A program made the position numbers and the translations under genes. A stretch of DNA of 64,000 nt from Taibaiella chishuiensis (GTDB taxonomy: Bacteria > Bacteroidota > Bacteroidia > Chitinophagales > Chitinophagaceae): contig NZ_PYGD01000005.1 in the NCBI RefSeq assembly GCF_003014535.1, forward strand, positions 186,001 through 250,000, in the 5' to 3' direction. Below, one piece after another: positions 19,202 to 27,400 of the stretch. Positions within the stretch are counted from its first letter, which is position 1. Every line of letters starts with the position of its first letter. Below the pieces are notes generated by a model. The model was not told the DNA's origin, ran no database searches, and worked only from the letters and a program-made list of their open reading frames with translations.

Positions 19202-19681
19202 ATGACCATATCTGAAGCCATTGCCAGCCATTTGCTGGATGTGTTTTTCGGCGAAAGCTGGACTGACGTATGGATCTTCCATACCCTGGAGGACCTGGAC
19301 TGGAAAGAAGCGATACAGCCGACTGCCGGCTCTCCCAATACGATTGCCTCCCTCCTTCATCATATCACATTTTACAACAAAGTAATCCAGCAACGGCTAC
19401 AGGGTACGGATCCCGTTATCGGCGAGGCCAACGGTTTCGACCTGCCGCCGGTACACAATGCAGAAGACTGGATCTGGATGAAGACCCTGAACCTGCAGTC
19501 GGCCACCGACCTGGCCGAAATGATCCGCCAGCTGCCCGATACTGTATTGCACCAATCCATTGGTAATGTGCCCGGCGCCAGCTCTTATTACAAGCAGTTG
19601 CACGGTGTGATTGAACATGCCTATTACCACCTGGGCCAGATCGTGATCCTGAAAAACCTGATCCGTAAACAACAGCAATAA
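19202..19681 (+). CDS. DinB/YfiT-like four-helix metal-binding protein
   Basis: A 159-residue cytosolic protein of the DinB superfamily. The fold's three metal-ligand His positions are visible. One is in the helix SLLHHITFYNKVIQQRL (about residue 55) and two are in VIEHAYYHLGQIVILKNLI (about residues 140-145). Members are dimeric four-helix bundles that may act as thiol-dependent transferases or metal-binding stress proteins, but the role here is unknown. The ATG at 19202 gives MTISEAIASHLLDVFFG. An upstream in-frame start at 19169 adds 11 residues not expected for the fold. It is divergent from uvrC and separated from the next gene by a shared terminator. Confidence 0.82.
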   Translation: MTISEAIASHLLDVFFGESWTDVWIFHTLEDLDWKEAIQPTAGSPNTIASLLHHITFYNKVIQQRLQGTDPVIGEANGFDLPPVHNAEDWIWMKTLNLQSATDLAEMIRQLPDTVLHQSIGNVPGASSYYKQLHGVIEHAYYHLGQIVILKNLIRKQQQ

Positions 19682-19682
19682 A

Positions 19683-19707
19683 AAAGTGCCGGCATTGCCG
19701 GCACTTT
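19683..19707. terminator. Bidirectional terminator
   Basis: A perfect 11-bp stem AAAGTGCCGGC and GCCGGCACTTT with loop ATT, directly after the DinB-like stop and 20 nt before the end of the convergent dehydrogenase gene. Confidence 0.8.
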
Positions 19708-19726
19708 ACGCTTTATATAAAGCAGG

Positions 19727-20932
19727 TTAGTTGTAAGCGTAGTCGCTGAGGTATTCGAAATAGCTGCTCAGCTTGCCTTCCCGGCAGATCGTAGCCCGTT
19801 CGAGTATCGTACTCTGTGCGGCCAGCAGTTCGGGCAGGATATATTTGATAATATGTTCGCCGAAGTGTTTGGAAGCATCCCTGGGCAGTTCGTTAGGCAG
19901 GTTATCCACCGCCATCACGTCGATCGTCGCATCCGTATTCTGGAAAGGCTCCGTCTTTTGCAGGCTGGCTTTATCGATGCCGTATACAGGATCGGCAATT
20001 GTAGAAGCGCCCATATTGATCGGCACCGAACCGTCTTCGTCGCAGGTCACATCGGAGATCACATTCATGCGGAAAGCCGGATCTGCGATATCTGTTTTTT
20101 CAAACAGGCGGGGAACGGTCTTATCCCAATAGATCCCGTTCATCAGGATATCTGCGGCCCTGGTAAAGGGTTCAAATTTGCAACGGTATTTTTCGGGGTG
20201 ATGATGGAAATCTTCGCGGGAATAAGTACCTGTCTCTTTATTTTCATACAGGTTAGCGCCTTTCAGCAGGGTATATACCGGGTAGTCGTATTCTTTAACC
20301 AGGAAATCTTCGGGTTCAACACTTTCGATATCCCAGTGGTGCATAATCTCCAGCAGGCCTGCAGTTACCCTTCCGGAGCCGGTTACGGCAATCTTAACCG
20401 GGGGCAGTTTTACATAACGGTACTGGTGCAGCATTTCCTGCATGTCTTTGCATACATGCGCGGGGATCAGCGAGAATTTTTTTGTCTTTTTGCCATAGGT
20501 CATCAGGCCGTTGTGCGCGCCCACGACGCCGGCGAAGAAGCCGAAACCCAGGATACGTGCGCCATCGTCGTAAGTCAGGGCTTCGTAATCGATCATACGG
20601 ATCTTTTTTTCGATCAGCGCATGCATCAGTTTCTGGTTATAAGGTTGTTTCTTTTTAGTATGCGAGAAGAAGAAATAAGTTTTGCCGGGGATCAGCTTAT
20701 CGATGGGTACTTCTTTAATACCGAGGAGCACGTCGCAGTCACTGAGATCGGCTTGCATCCGGATGCCCGCGTCGATATATTCCTGGTCGGCGAAAGCACG
20801 GTTGGGCGAGGGTTCTGCTACGAGTTGTATTCCGGGATAAAGTTTCAGCACATCGGCACATTGTTGCGGAGTAAGTGCGACGCGGGTATCTGGCGGTGTT
20901 TTGCCTTCCCTGATCAGTCCAATTTTCATCAT
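19727..20932 (-). CDS. NAD(P)-dependent dehydrogenase of the saccharopine/alanine dehydrogenase family
   Basis: A 401-residue enzyme of the AlaDH/PNT superfamily. The N-terminal domain begins KIGLIREGKTPPDTRVALTP with the typical Lys/Arg residues for carboxylate binding. The nucleotide-binding Rossmann part has PVKIAVTGSGRVTAGLLEIM at about residues 180-200. The later ISDVTCDEDGSVP and DNLPNELPRDAS are hallmarks of the lysine-forming saccharopine dehydrogenase (LYS1) branch, so oxidative cleavage or reductive formation of an N-(carboxyalkyl) amino acid is likely. Alanine dehydrogenase is less likely. Substrate identity needs biochemistry. Two ATGs lie in tandem at the start (20932 and 20929). 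A perfect -7 box is 24 nt upstream. Confidence 0.86.
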   Translation of the reverse strand: MMKIGLIREGKTPPDTRVALTPQQCADVLKLYPGIQLVAEPSPNRAFADQEYIDAGIRMQADLSDCDVLLGIKEVPIDKLIPGKTYFFFSHTKKKQPYNQKLMHALIEKKIRMIDYEALTYDDGARILGFGFFAGVVGAHNGLMTYGKKTKKFSLIPAHVCKDMQEMLHQYRYVKLPPVKIAVTGSGRVTAGLLEIMHHWDIESVEPEDFLVKEYDYPVYTLLKGANLYENKETGTYSREDFHHHPEKYRCKFEPFTRAADILMNGIYWDKTVPRLFEKTDIADPAFRMNVISDVTCDEDGSVPINMGASTIADPVYGIDKASLQKTEPFQNTDATIDVMAVDNLPNELPRDASKHFGEHIIKYILPELLAAQSTILERATICREGKLSSYFEYLSDYAYN

Positions 20933-20955
20933 AAGTAATGCGGTATAATGCGCCG

Positions 20956-20963
20956 CAAAGATA
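20956..20963 (-). promoter_or_regulatory. Bacteroidota-type -7 box for the dehydrogenase gene
   Basis: The minus strand reads TATCTTTG, matching TAnnTTTG, 23 nt upstream of the first ATG (20932). Confidence 0.6.
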
Positions 20964-21018
20964 AGCTATCAGGGGCAAGGGCGGCTACCCGATTTTTTTA
21001 ATAATTTAGTAAAGGGTG

Positions 21019-21050
21019 TTTGTTTTTTGAAAAGAAAAAAATTACCTTTG
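21019..21050 (+). promoter_or_regulatory. Promoter of tRNA-Leu
   Basis: TTTG at 21019-21022 and TACCTTTG at 21043-21050 are spaced by 20 nt, a full match to the Bacteroidota consensus TTTG-N~19-TAnnTTTG. The mature tRNA begins 23 nt downstream of the -7 box. Confidence 0.75.
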
Positions 21051-21073
21051 CGTCCCGTTGAATAACGACTGAG

Positions 21074-21157
21074 GCCCGGATGGCGGAATTGGTAGACGCG
21101 CTAGACTCAAAATCTTGTTTCCGAAAGGGAGTGCAGGTTCGATTCCTGTTCCGGGCA
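21074..21157 (+). tRNA. tRNA-Leu (anticodon CAA), integration site of the island
   Basis: An 84-nt class II tRNA. The acceptor GCCCGGA pairs with TCCGGGC, the D arm contains GGAATTGGTAGACGC, the anticodon loop is CTCAAAA (anticodon CAA), and there is a long variable arm (TTTCCGAAAGGGA). The T arm is GCAGG-TTCGATT-CCTGT with discriminator A. CCA is not encoded. Its final 13 nt plus one base (CCTGTTCCGGGCAC) recur exactly at 30917-30930, which marks it as the attachment site of the following ~9.8-kb island. Confidence 0.97.
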
Positions 21158-21158
21158 C
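21145..21158 (+). repeat. Attachment repeat (tRNA-proximal copy)
   Basis: CCTGTTCCGGGCAC, the last 13 nt of tRNA-Leu plus one base. It is identical to 30917-30930. The pair delimits the island; a 14-bp core is in the usual size range for tyrosine-recombinase crossover at tRNA 3' ends. Confidence 0.75.
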
Positions 21159-21172
21159 TGAAAGCAGAGTAC

Positions 21173-21204
21173 AAAACCCCAATGCTGTAAGGCTTTGGGG
21201 TTTT
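21173..21204 (+). terminator. Terminator now following tRNA-Leu
   Basis: AAAACCCCAA pairs with TTGGGGTTTT around a 12-nt loop and ends in a T run. It lies inside the island, so it replaces the tRNA's likely original terminator, which is now found at 30934. Confidence 0.65.
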
Positions 21205-21213
21205 TCTTTGTGA

Positions 21214-21239
21214 TTTCAGAAACGAAATAGAAACGGTTT
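21214..21239 (+). repeat. Island-end direct repeat, left copy
   Basis: A 26-bp sequence containing ACGAAATAGAAACGG, 24/26 identical to 30800-30825 (which has ACGAAATAGACACGG) in the same orientation. It starts 56 nt inside the tRNA-proximal attachment repeat. Such internal end repeats often serve as recombinase arm or excision-factor sites. That role is inferred. Confidence 0.5.
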
Positions 21240-21379
21240 TGTAAAGATTCCGGTTTTCAGAGAGATTTCGCCGTGATAAATAAGCATTTTTCAGATCAAT
21301 GTTGTTACCAGAGATTTGAAAATATTACCCCGTCAAAATCTGGTCCTTCTTCCAGAAAATCTGGAGTCTAATCTGTTCT

Positions 21380-21751
21380 TTAGCGACTGGCATAGTAGTC
21401 ATTAATTCCCATCGTTGGGTTTGCTTTTAACCACTGCCACAAAGCTGGGTCTCCGGTTTTATCGTCGCCTTTGACCATTTCCTTACTGTTATCTGCTATT
21501 CTTTGCAGATTATCGGCAGAGATAATAAAAAGCTTGATCAGTTCCGATACTGCCATCAGGATTACAAAAGATACAACGGAACCAAGGATAACAATCAACC
21601 CGATTCCTATTGTTTTGCAAGTTTCAAGATATGGATTTTGCAGGTTGATTACGATGCCATATAAGGCTACGGTTATTCCGATGATCAATGAAGCATAAGC
21701 AAGAAAAAGCAGAAATTTAGCAACGATTCTTAATGATTGGTACGATTTCAT
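21380..21751 (-). CDS. Small membrane protein of unknown function
   Basis: A 123-residue protein with two hydrophobic segments (about residues 10-33, FLLFLAYASLIIGITVALYG, and 44-72, IGIGLIVILGSVVSFVILMA) followed by a polar C-terminal tail ending DYYASR. The last ~15 residues (TMGINDYYASR) and the QRIADNSKEM stretch give no recognisable family. It lies 9 nt downstream of the truncated frame at 21761, so the two were probably cotranscribed. It is the first gene inside the tRNA-Leu island. Its role in the island is unknown. Confidence 0.6.
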   Translation of the reverse strand: MKSYQSLRIVAKFLLFLAYASLIIGITVALYGIVINLQNPYLETCKTIGIGLIVILGSVVSFVILMAVSELIKLFIISADNLQRIADNSKEMVKGDDKTGDPALWQWLKANPTMGINDYYASR

Positions 21752-21760
21752 AGCTGGTTC

Positions 21761-22000
21761 TTATTTTTTGAGTTTAAATTTTCCTTCAGTGATGACAACT
21801 GGTATATCGCTTTGTGCCCCATTGGCATCGGTTGCCTTACAATCTGAGGCAGTGAACTCCCCAACGAACCAGAAAGCATCGTTTTGCGTGATTTTGAATG
21901 TAACGTAATGGAATGTGGTATCCACTTTACTGTTCCCCGTATAACCTAACTTGTAGGTCAACTGCACATTGGGAGAATTAGAATTATAGCTGATAATAAA
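21761..22000 (-). pseudogene. 3' fragment of an unknown gene, truncated at a possible recombination junction
   Basis: The frame is open from a stop at 22001-22003 down to 21761 and reads as plausible protein throughout (SPNVQLTYKLGYTGNSKV, then FHYVTFKITQNDAFWFVGEF, then DIPVVITEGKFKLKK). There is no ATG and only an internal GTG at 21967. The beta-rich, C-terminal-looking content suggests the last ~75 residues of a larger protein. Its 5' side abuts the equally start-less end of the rightward gene, as if two gene interiors had been joined at about 22000. A short real gene starting at the GTG is the alternative. Confidence 0.4.
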
Positions 22001-22033
22001 CTAATCGAAGCTAGTGACTTTATTCACCATCAT

Positions 22034-22558
22034 TTGGTTAAGCACATAAAGTACTTAGATACAGATATGGCTATGAAGATAGCAATAGGATACTTTGATT
22101 TCTATTTCCCATTCGGTTTTGATCAAAGTGGCGGCTATGAGATGGAAGTTTTCCTAGAGGCAGCGGAGGAGATTGGTCGTTATGAGCTGGTTGCATACAT
22201 CAAACAAATTGTTGAGCTCCTGCTTGTGGCCACAAGTGATTCATCCGAGGCAAGATACCATCTTGAAAGACCAATGAGGGCATTGGCCTCTCTAGTCCAA
22301 CCTTCGGATGAGGATTGGATCTTAGAAAAACTGGATTCTATGAAAACCAACGAAGGCTTTCAATTCCCAGAATTGCGAAGATCAGCGGAATGTTTGGCAT
22401 ACGCAGGTAGTATAAAATCACTACCATATCTTCAAAAGATCGCAAACCAGTTTAAAGATAAGGAGGCCATCGTTAATATTTGTCAGTTTGCGTTTGAGCG
22501 AATCTGTTCGAGAGAAGGCATGCTAGTTGATAGCGATGTCCTAAGCTATTCCGTGTAA
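22034..22558 (+). CDS. Alpha-helical (HEAT-like) protein, possibly N-terminally truncated
   Basis: The strand is open from well upstream. The first usable starts are TTG at 22034 and ATG at 22067. The ~174 residues are almost entirely helical, with an ELRRSAECLAYAGSIKSLPY segment followed by LQKIANQFKDKEAIVNIC, which resembles HEAT-type repeats (a helix pair with LPYL). The in-frame sequence upstream of the starts (IIADNKLIEASDFIHHHL) also looks like protein, so the true N-terminus may have been lost at the junction near 22000. It is the only rightward gene in the island and converges on the DarT-like gene with a 25-nt gap. Function unknown. Confidence 0.55.
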   Translation: MVKHIKYLDTDMAMKIAIGYFDFYFPFGFDQSGGYEMEVFLEAAEEIGRYELVAYIKQIVELLLVATSDSSEARYHLERPMRALASLVQPSDEDWILEKLDSMKTNEGFQFPELRRSAECLAYAGSIKSLPYLQKIANQFKDKEAIVNICQFAFERICSREGMLVDSDVLSYSV

Positions 22559-22583
22559 AACGTCAGATAGTTATCCTATGAAG

Positions 22584-23534
22584 CTAGTCGTTAAGAAAAC
22601 GGAGATTTTTTTGAACAATCTCAAATTTTTCAATCACAAGCTCTTTTAGGACTTTTGTGAATTCATCAATATTTTCAAATAAGGCTGCAAGCTGTCGGAA
22701 GCTATCTTTGTCTCCTAAGTATCTATGGTAAAGGGCGCTCCGAACAATGGTCTTGGCGCTGGCATCCCCTTCCTTTAAATTTCCCCTTATCATTTTAAAC
22801 TTACCGCGATCATAAAGTAGTCCAACAATATTTTCTAACGCATCGGACAAACTATTTGATGGTGCTATACCATATCTGTTTTCTTTGGTGAGCAGACCTT
22901 TCTTTAGCTGCGTATTATTACTTAGGATATAGCTTATAAACCGGGCATTGATCTTTTGGTCGCTATCAAGACGATCCTTACAGTCATCGAAACCTAAATT
23001 GCAATAACGACCATGGTGCTTAACGAAATCTATTTCTATAGCATGTCTAAGACTCATGTCTTGCTCGAACATAAATTCAAGACAATATTTTCCATTCCAA
23101 TAGTGGGTATTGGATGCCTTGTCAAAAAACCATGGACCCTTACCATCGGTTGGATCGTAACGTTCAAGAATGCCATCGTAATCTTTCTCTGTGATCAGTA
23201 TCCTGCAAGCATCCGGTGTATAGTTGATTGACTCTACCCAATAATAATTTTTATGCTTTACCAATGGAGCGAACTCGAACTCAAAGGAAATATTGCCGTA
23301 GCGAGACCCATTGGCCCAAAAATTCGGAGATAGCCAGCAGACTAATATGCGGTCCTTATTTAATTTGCTCTTATCGTAAATAAGGCTCTGCTTTATTTTC
23401 CCATCTTCTAAGATTCTTACAGCTGTCTTCAAGTGCGCAACATGATAGAGTTGTTCAAGCGGTCTACAGCTATCACTACCGAGTGCGCCTGAAGAAGTAG
23501 GTCCTACTTTGTATTTTTCCCAAGGTCGAGTCAT
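22584..23534 (-). CDS. Putative ADP-ribosyltransferase-fold protein (remote DarT-like), unknown function
   Basis: A 316-residue protein not recognised as a named family. Three landmarks line up in order with the DarT-like domain encoded further right. First, LYHVAHLKTAVRILEDGKIK compares with FHFSHLENAVSIIKEGAIK. Second, a segment WLSPNFWANGSRYGNISFEF sits where DarT has its FYFRGKTP motif. Third, YCLEFMFEQDMSLRHAIEID sits where DarT has its catalytic-Glu segment (HQEFLIKDQLNLNDVKYL). If so, Glu in LEFMF would be catalytic and NAD+ the donor. This alignment was made by eye and may be coincidental. The C-terminal ~130 residues are helical. It lies downstream of the macrodomain gene on the same strand, separated by 411 nt. 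Confidence 0.5.
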   Translation of the reverse strand: MTRPWEKYKVGPTSSGALGSDSCRPLEQLYHVAHLKTAVRILEDGKIKQSLIYDKSKLNKDRILVCWLSPNFWANGSRYGNISFEFEFAPLVKHKNYYWVESINYTPDACRILITEKDYDGILERYDPTDGKGPWFFDKASNTHYWNGKYCLEFMFEQDMSLRHAIEIDFVKHHGRYCNLGFDDCKDRLDSDQKINARFISYILSNNTQLKKGLLTKENRYGIAPSNSLSDALENIVGLLYDRGKFKMIRGNLKEGDASAKTIVRSALYHRYLGDKDSFRQLAALFENIDEFTKVLKELVIEKFEIVQKNLRFLND

Positions 23535-23945
23535 ACATCGCCTTTTGTTTAGGTGTTTATAAATGCATGCATTGCTTTGAAGGTACTAAATCTTGAAAAC
23601 TCAAATAGCCATTTGAGAGAAAAAATCGCCAAATCATCTAAATAAGATATTAAAATTGAGAAACGATTTACAATAAAAGGGAGGTAATGATTTTCATCAC
23701 TTCCTTTCCTAAATTCATGCTCAAAGTGGGCTACGAAATTTGGCAACTACTGATTTTAATCAAATATGCAATTTTGATTTTTCATTTTCTAAAATAAACA
23801 AATCCCTTAATTAAGAGAGATTTGTTTGTTATTTTGATTAGAGTGCGGCATTAAGGTGTAAGCGATTTTTATCATTGACTGTATTGATTAGGAGAAAATT
23901 CAATTATCAATTTTAAAGATTCTACTTTTACGATCCTGTTCGGTT
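23535..23945. other. AT-rich gap with a hairpin, no confident gene
   Basis: A 9-bp inverted repeat (AAACAAATC at 23796-23804 and GATTTGTTT at 23819-23827) lies about 120 nt downstream of the macrodomain stop on the minus strand and could end that transcript. A 65-codon frame at 23549-23746 (minus) has no recognisable features. The rest is AT-rich without visible signals. Confidence 0.4.
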
Positions 23946-24422
23946 TCAAAGGCCCGTCAAAAATAATGCACCTGAATTTTCGGCCTTGAATTTCAAGTAA
24001 ATGGTAACAGGTATATCACAGGTTGCTAAATAGCGTTGCATAAGATTTAGCGAAATATCTGGGTCAATGCCGCCATTACTCGCGCCCAGTAGAGGAAACG
24101 CAATTGAAGTTATATTTCGCTCCCTGTAAGTCAACATGAATTTTTCAAGTCCTGCTTCCAGAAAATAAATTTCACTTGGTGCCCGCCAGTCGTATTTTGT
24201 TGGGAAGTTTAGAATCCATCGATTTTCAGTCTTATAAAGCCACAATCTTCCAATATCCAATAAGCCCTTTCTACATATATTGGAATACTCTTTAAACATT
24301 CGAGGGTACCTGTTTTTGAAATTTAATGCGAGACCTTTGCCCATAACACCCATGCAATTTACTGTGTTTACAATCGTTTGGGCATCGCTCTCAAATAAAT
24401 CTCCCGCTTCAATAATATTCAT
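23946..24422 (-). CDS. DarG-like macrodomain protein (ADP-ribosyl hydrolase, candidate antitoxin)
   Basis: A 158-residue stand-alone macrodomain. It has the DarG/Appr-1''-p signature: VNTVNCMGVMGKGLALNFKN (residues about 19-38, ADP-ribose binding), INFPTKYDWRAPSEI with the Lys that DarG uses for catalysis (about residue 82), and FPLLGASNGGIDPD (phosphate loop, about 111-124). DarG removes the ADP-ribose that DarT attaches to thymidine in DNA, and also neutralises DarT. The start codon is 8 nt after the stop of the DarT-containing fusion gene, so toxin and candidate antitoxin form one transcript. Canonical DarG has an extra C-terminal DarT-binding domain, which is absent here. Confidence 0.85.
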   Translation of the reverse strand: MNIIEAGDLFESDAQTIVNTVNCMGVMGKGLALNFKNRYPRMFKEYSNICRKGLLDIGRLWLYKTENRWILNFPTKYDWRAPSEIYFLEAGLEKFMLTYRERNITSIAFPLLGASNGGIDPDISLNLMQRYLATCDIPVTIYLKFKAENSGALFLTGL

Positions 24423-24430
24423 AATTGCAA

Positions 24431-27400
24431 TTAAATAAGTGATTCCAACTTGGCAAAGTTACTCTCAACTTCTCCTTTAAACAGTAATCTTTCTTTCACA
24501 TTGTCAAATACCAAGTCTCCAGTTACGTCATCTGAAAGAAATATCCTATCACGAAGTGACTGATAACCTGCAGCATCGCACTGATAGAATATTGTTATAT
24601 AGGGAAACAACTCTGTTAATTCCAGATTTAGAGACTGCGCCATTTCATTTAAAAGTTGAATTGTTGTTGTTAAGTTATTCGACTTATGCGGATTTAGATA
24701 GCGCCCAAGTGGATCACCATCGATAATTTTTTTTGCCACTTCAAGGCTATCCTCAGAATATGGAAGCATCGGCATTATATCGTCAATAATCTTCAAGGTC
24801 TCCTGATGTTGCAGATCCTTGTTACCTAGTCCGATGGCAACAGGCTTTCCGATATCATGTAAAGCAAGGCAAATTAAATACTCGTGCTCTGTTGAGAATA
24901 ACTTTTGTTTAGAAGAGAAGTAATTCAAATAGTTTTCAAGCACGGCAATGGTGTGCTGCTCTAAAGTTAGACCATCTGGGCCACCTACCTTTTGGGCATA
25001 GAGGTAGGCCAAAACCGGGTGCTGTTTCAAAATTGATAGCAGCACTTCGATATTCATTGTCTCATTTTCCATCCAGGATTTAAGCCTATTCTTAATCCAC
25101 AAAATATCGAACGTTGACTCATTTGAGTTTGTATAAGTTAACCAAATATTTCCCTTGTAATGATAGAACAGTTTATAAATAATTTCTTCATTATTACTCA
25201 CCAGTTTGATAATCTCGGGAGTAGTCGTAGTCACCCACTTGTCGCTCGTTGACTGGGTAATTTTATTGTCTGTTATTATACCACTTTCTCTATTTGCTGT
25301 ATGCTGCAAGATAAATTGTCCTTTGTGAGGTTTTGATAAGCTTGCAGCGAAAATTGGTGTCGAATCTTCTATATTTACTTTTGGATTCTCGTTATTATAA
25401 AGAGAAGGTATAATCCGAATTCGATGTTCCCATTTCGTGTTATCATCTAATAAGGCCAGCAGACTTCTTTTGGCCGATTCATTCTGAACTCCAAGCAAAT
25501 ATTTAACGTCATTGAGATTCAGTTGATCTTTTATGAGGAACTCCTGGTGCGCTGATACAAGAAATCTATTCAATGGAATTTCAGGCATATCTTTATAAAC
25601 TCCCTCAAAATCAAATTTACTAACTAAATCAAAATCGTTGCCAAATTCAACATTTGGAGATGCCAGTGATCCAAGACTGATGCTCCAGTCCACATGATCA
25701 ATTACGTTTTCCAGCGAAATGATAAAGAAAATTGGGACCGGACAAATAGGATCGCTCCCAAGTCGAGCAATAGATTGTTCAGCGCGCCCAAGATTTTCAA
25801 CATAATACTGGGTAGGCGTTTTACCGCGAAAATAGAACCTCGCAAACGTCTTTCGTTCATCATCCGTTTGCGAAATAATACCTGAACCAGCCGAATCTTT
25901 AAATGTAGCAGAATGTCGGCTTTTAATTGCACCTTCTTTGATTATCGAAACCGCATTCTCCAAATGGCTGAAGTGAAAAATACAAACCACCTTTTTCGGG
26001 CAGTTCGCCTTGAGGCCGTTATACAATAGTGTCTTTGGATCATTGCCAGACTGAGCTATTAAAGTTGCGTTTTGTTTTACGTTTTCCTCCCAAAGGACAT
26101 GGTAGTCCTTATGCTCTCTGTGAGTAAGGTCATAATCACTTCCGACAAGGTCAGCGCCTTCATCAATAAGCGGTGAGGCTGACCGAAACTCTGAGTCTTC
26201 AATATTAGCCGTTGGTGGGAGCCCGATTCCTTCTTCAGTGAAATACTCGATAATTTCCTCTTCGTCAGAATTCAACAGGAAAGTTAATTGGTTTTGATGT
26301 TTTTTGGCATGGGCCAGTTCACAAAGCTTTTCTGAAAGCGAGAATATTACTTTAGCCGAGGTCCATTTTGTAACGACATATAATTTGTCGCTTGCAAAAT
26401 AAATACTGACTTTCTTTCTCCAACTATCTCCATGTGTTATGTTCAATTTTTCAGCCTCGAAAACCTCAAGCGTCTTAAAAGATATTTCAAGCTCTGAAAG
26501 CATCTCCTCATAACCGCTTTGCTTTTCATTTTCACGCCACTTTGCCCAATATGGAATGATTTGTTTCAATTTCGCGGCCAGACTGGTAGAGGGTTTTGCT
26601 TCAGGCGCATCAAGGACAAATTCGCTTTGCTTTAGAATCTTAACTTGAAGGAGCGCGAGCAATTTTTCAAGTTCATCATGCCTTTGATTGCCAACGCTAA
26701 AATATGCAAACGTGAATCCAGCTCCTAAGGCAGTAGAGTCACCGTCGAGGTAGTAATGGAGCTCTTTAGGACTGCGGTAATTGCCTGACTCATCAGCAAT
26801 CATTCCAGAGACCGACCAGCTTTTTATACTGGCGAGCTCGTCTTCGTTATATGACAAAAAACTTTCAAGGAGGTATTCAAATACCTGTTGTTGGGCTGTT
26901 TTACCACTATCAGGATCTTCGCCAATTTTAGTTAATAATAGGAGGTAATCTGCCAGTTCCAACTTGGTGCGAAACTTAAAAAATGATCGCCAGTCTGCAT
27001 CTAGTTCTGGTCCATCAAATACGGGAAGATACTCGCCTGCCAGCTTCGTAATCGTATCAATGTTTAGGAGCATAGCCTCAGCAGAACGGCAAGTGCCATC
27101 CGATGCAGGAAGGCAGGCTATTTTTCTAACGTACCAGCTAATATAATTGGGGACATCATCGCCGGTATCTGCACCGGGATATCCAGTACGCCCCCAATAG
27201 GCTGTAGCTTCCTTTTGAATTTCTTTTAAGTCGACTGAGTTTATTACGTTTTCCCAATAGACCTTTGAAATCTTAACTTCATTTACCCGGTGTAACAAAA
27301 AAAGTGTTGCTATGTTGCGGTAAGCAAATGGACTGAATTTCGTTGTAAATGGCTGCTTAAAATCAGTAAATTGATCAAAATATCCCTGCTCAATACCCGA

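Noticed and set aside
19853-20938. A 361-codon plus-strand frame
   Set aside because: Antisense to the dehydrogenase gene, which has consistent family motifs and a promoter box.
23549-23746. A 65-codon minus-strand frame next to the DarT-like gene
   Set aside because: No motif, no good start context and AT-rich; I could not support it as a gene.
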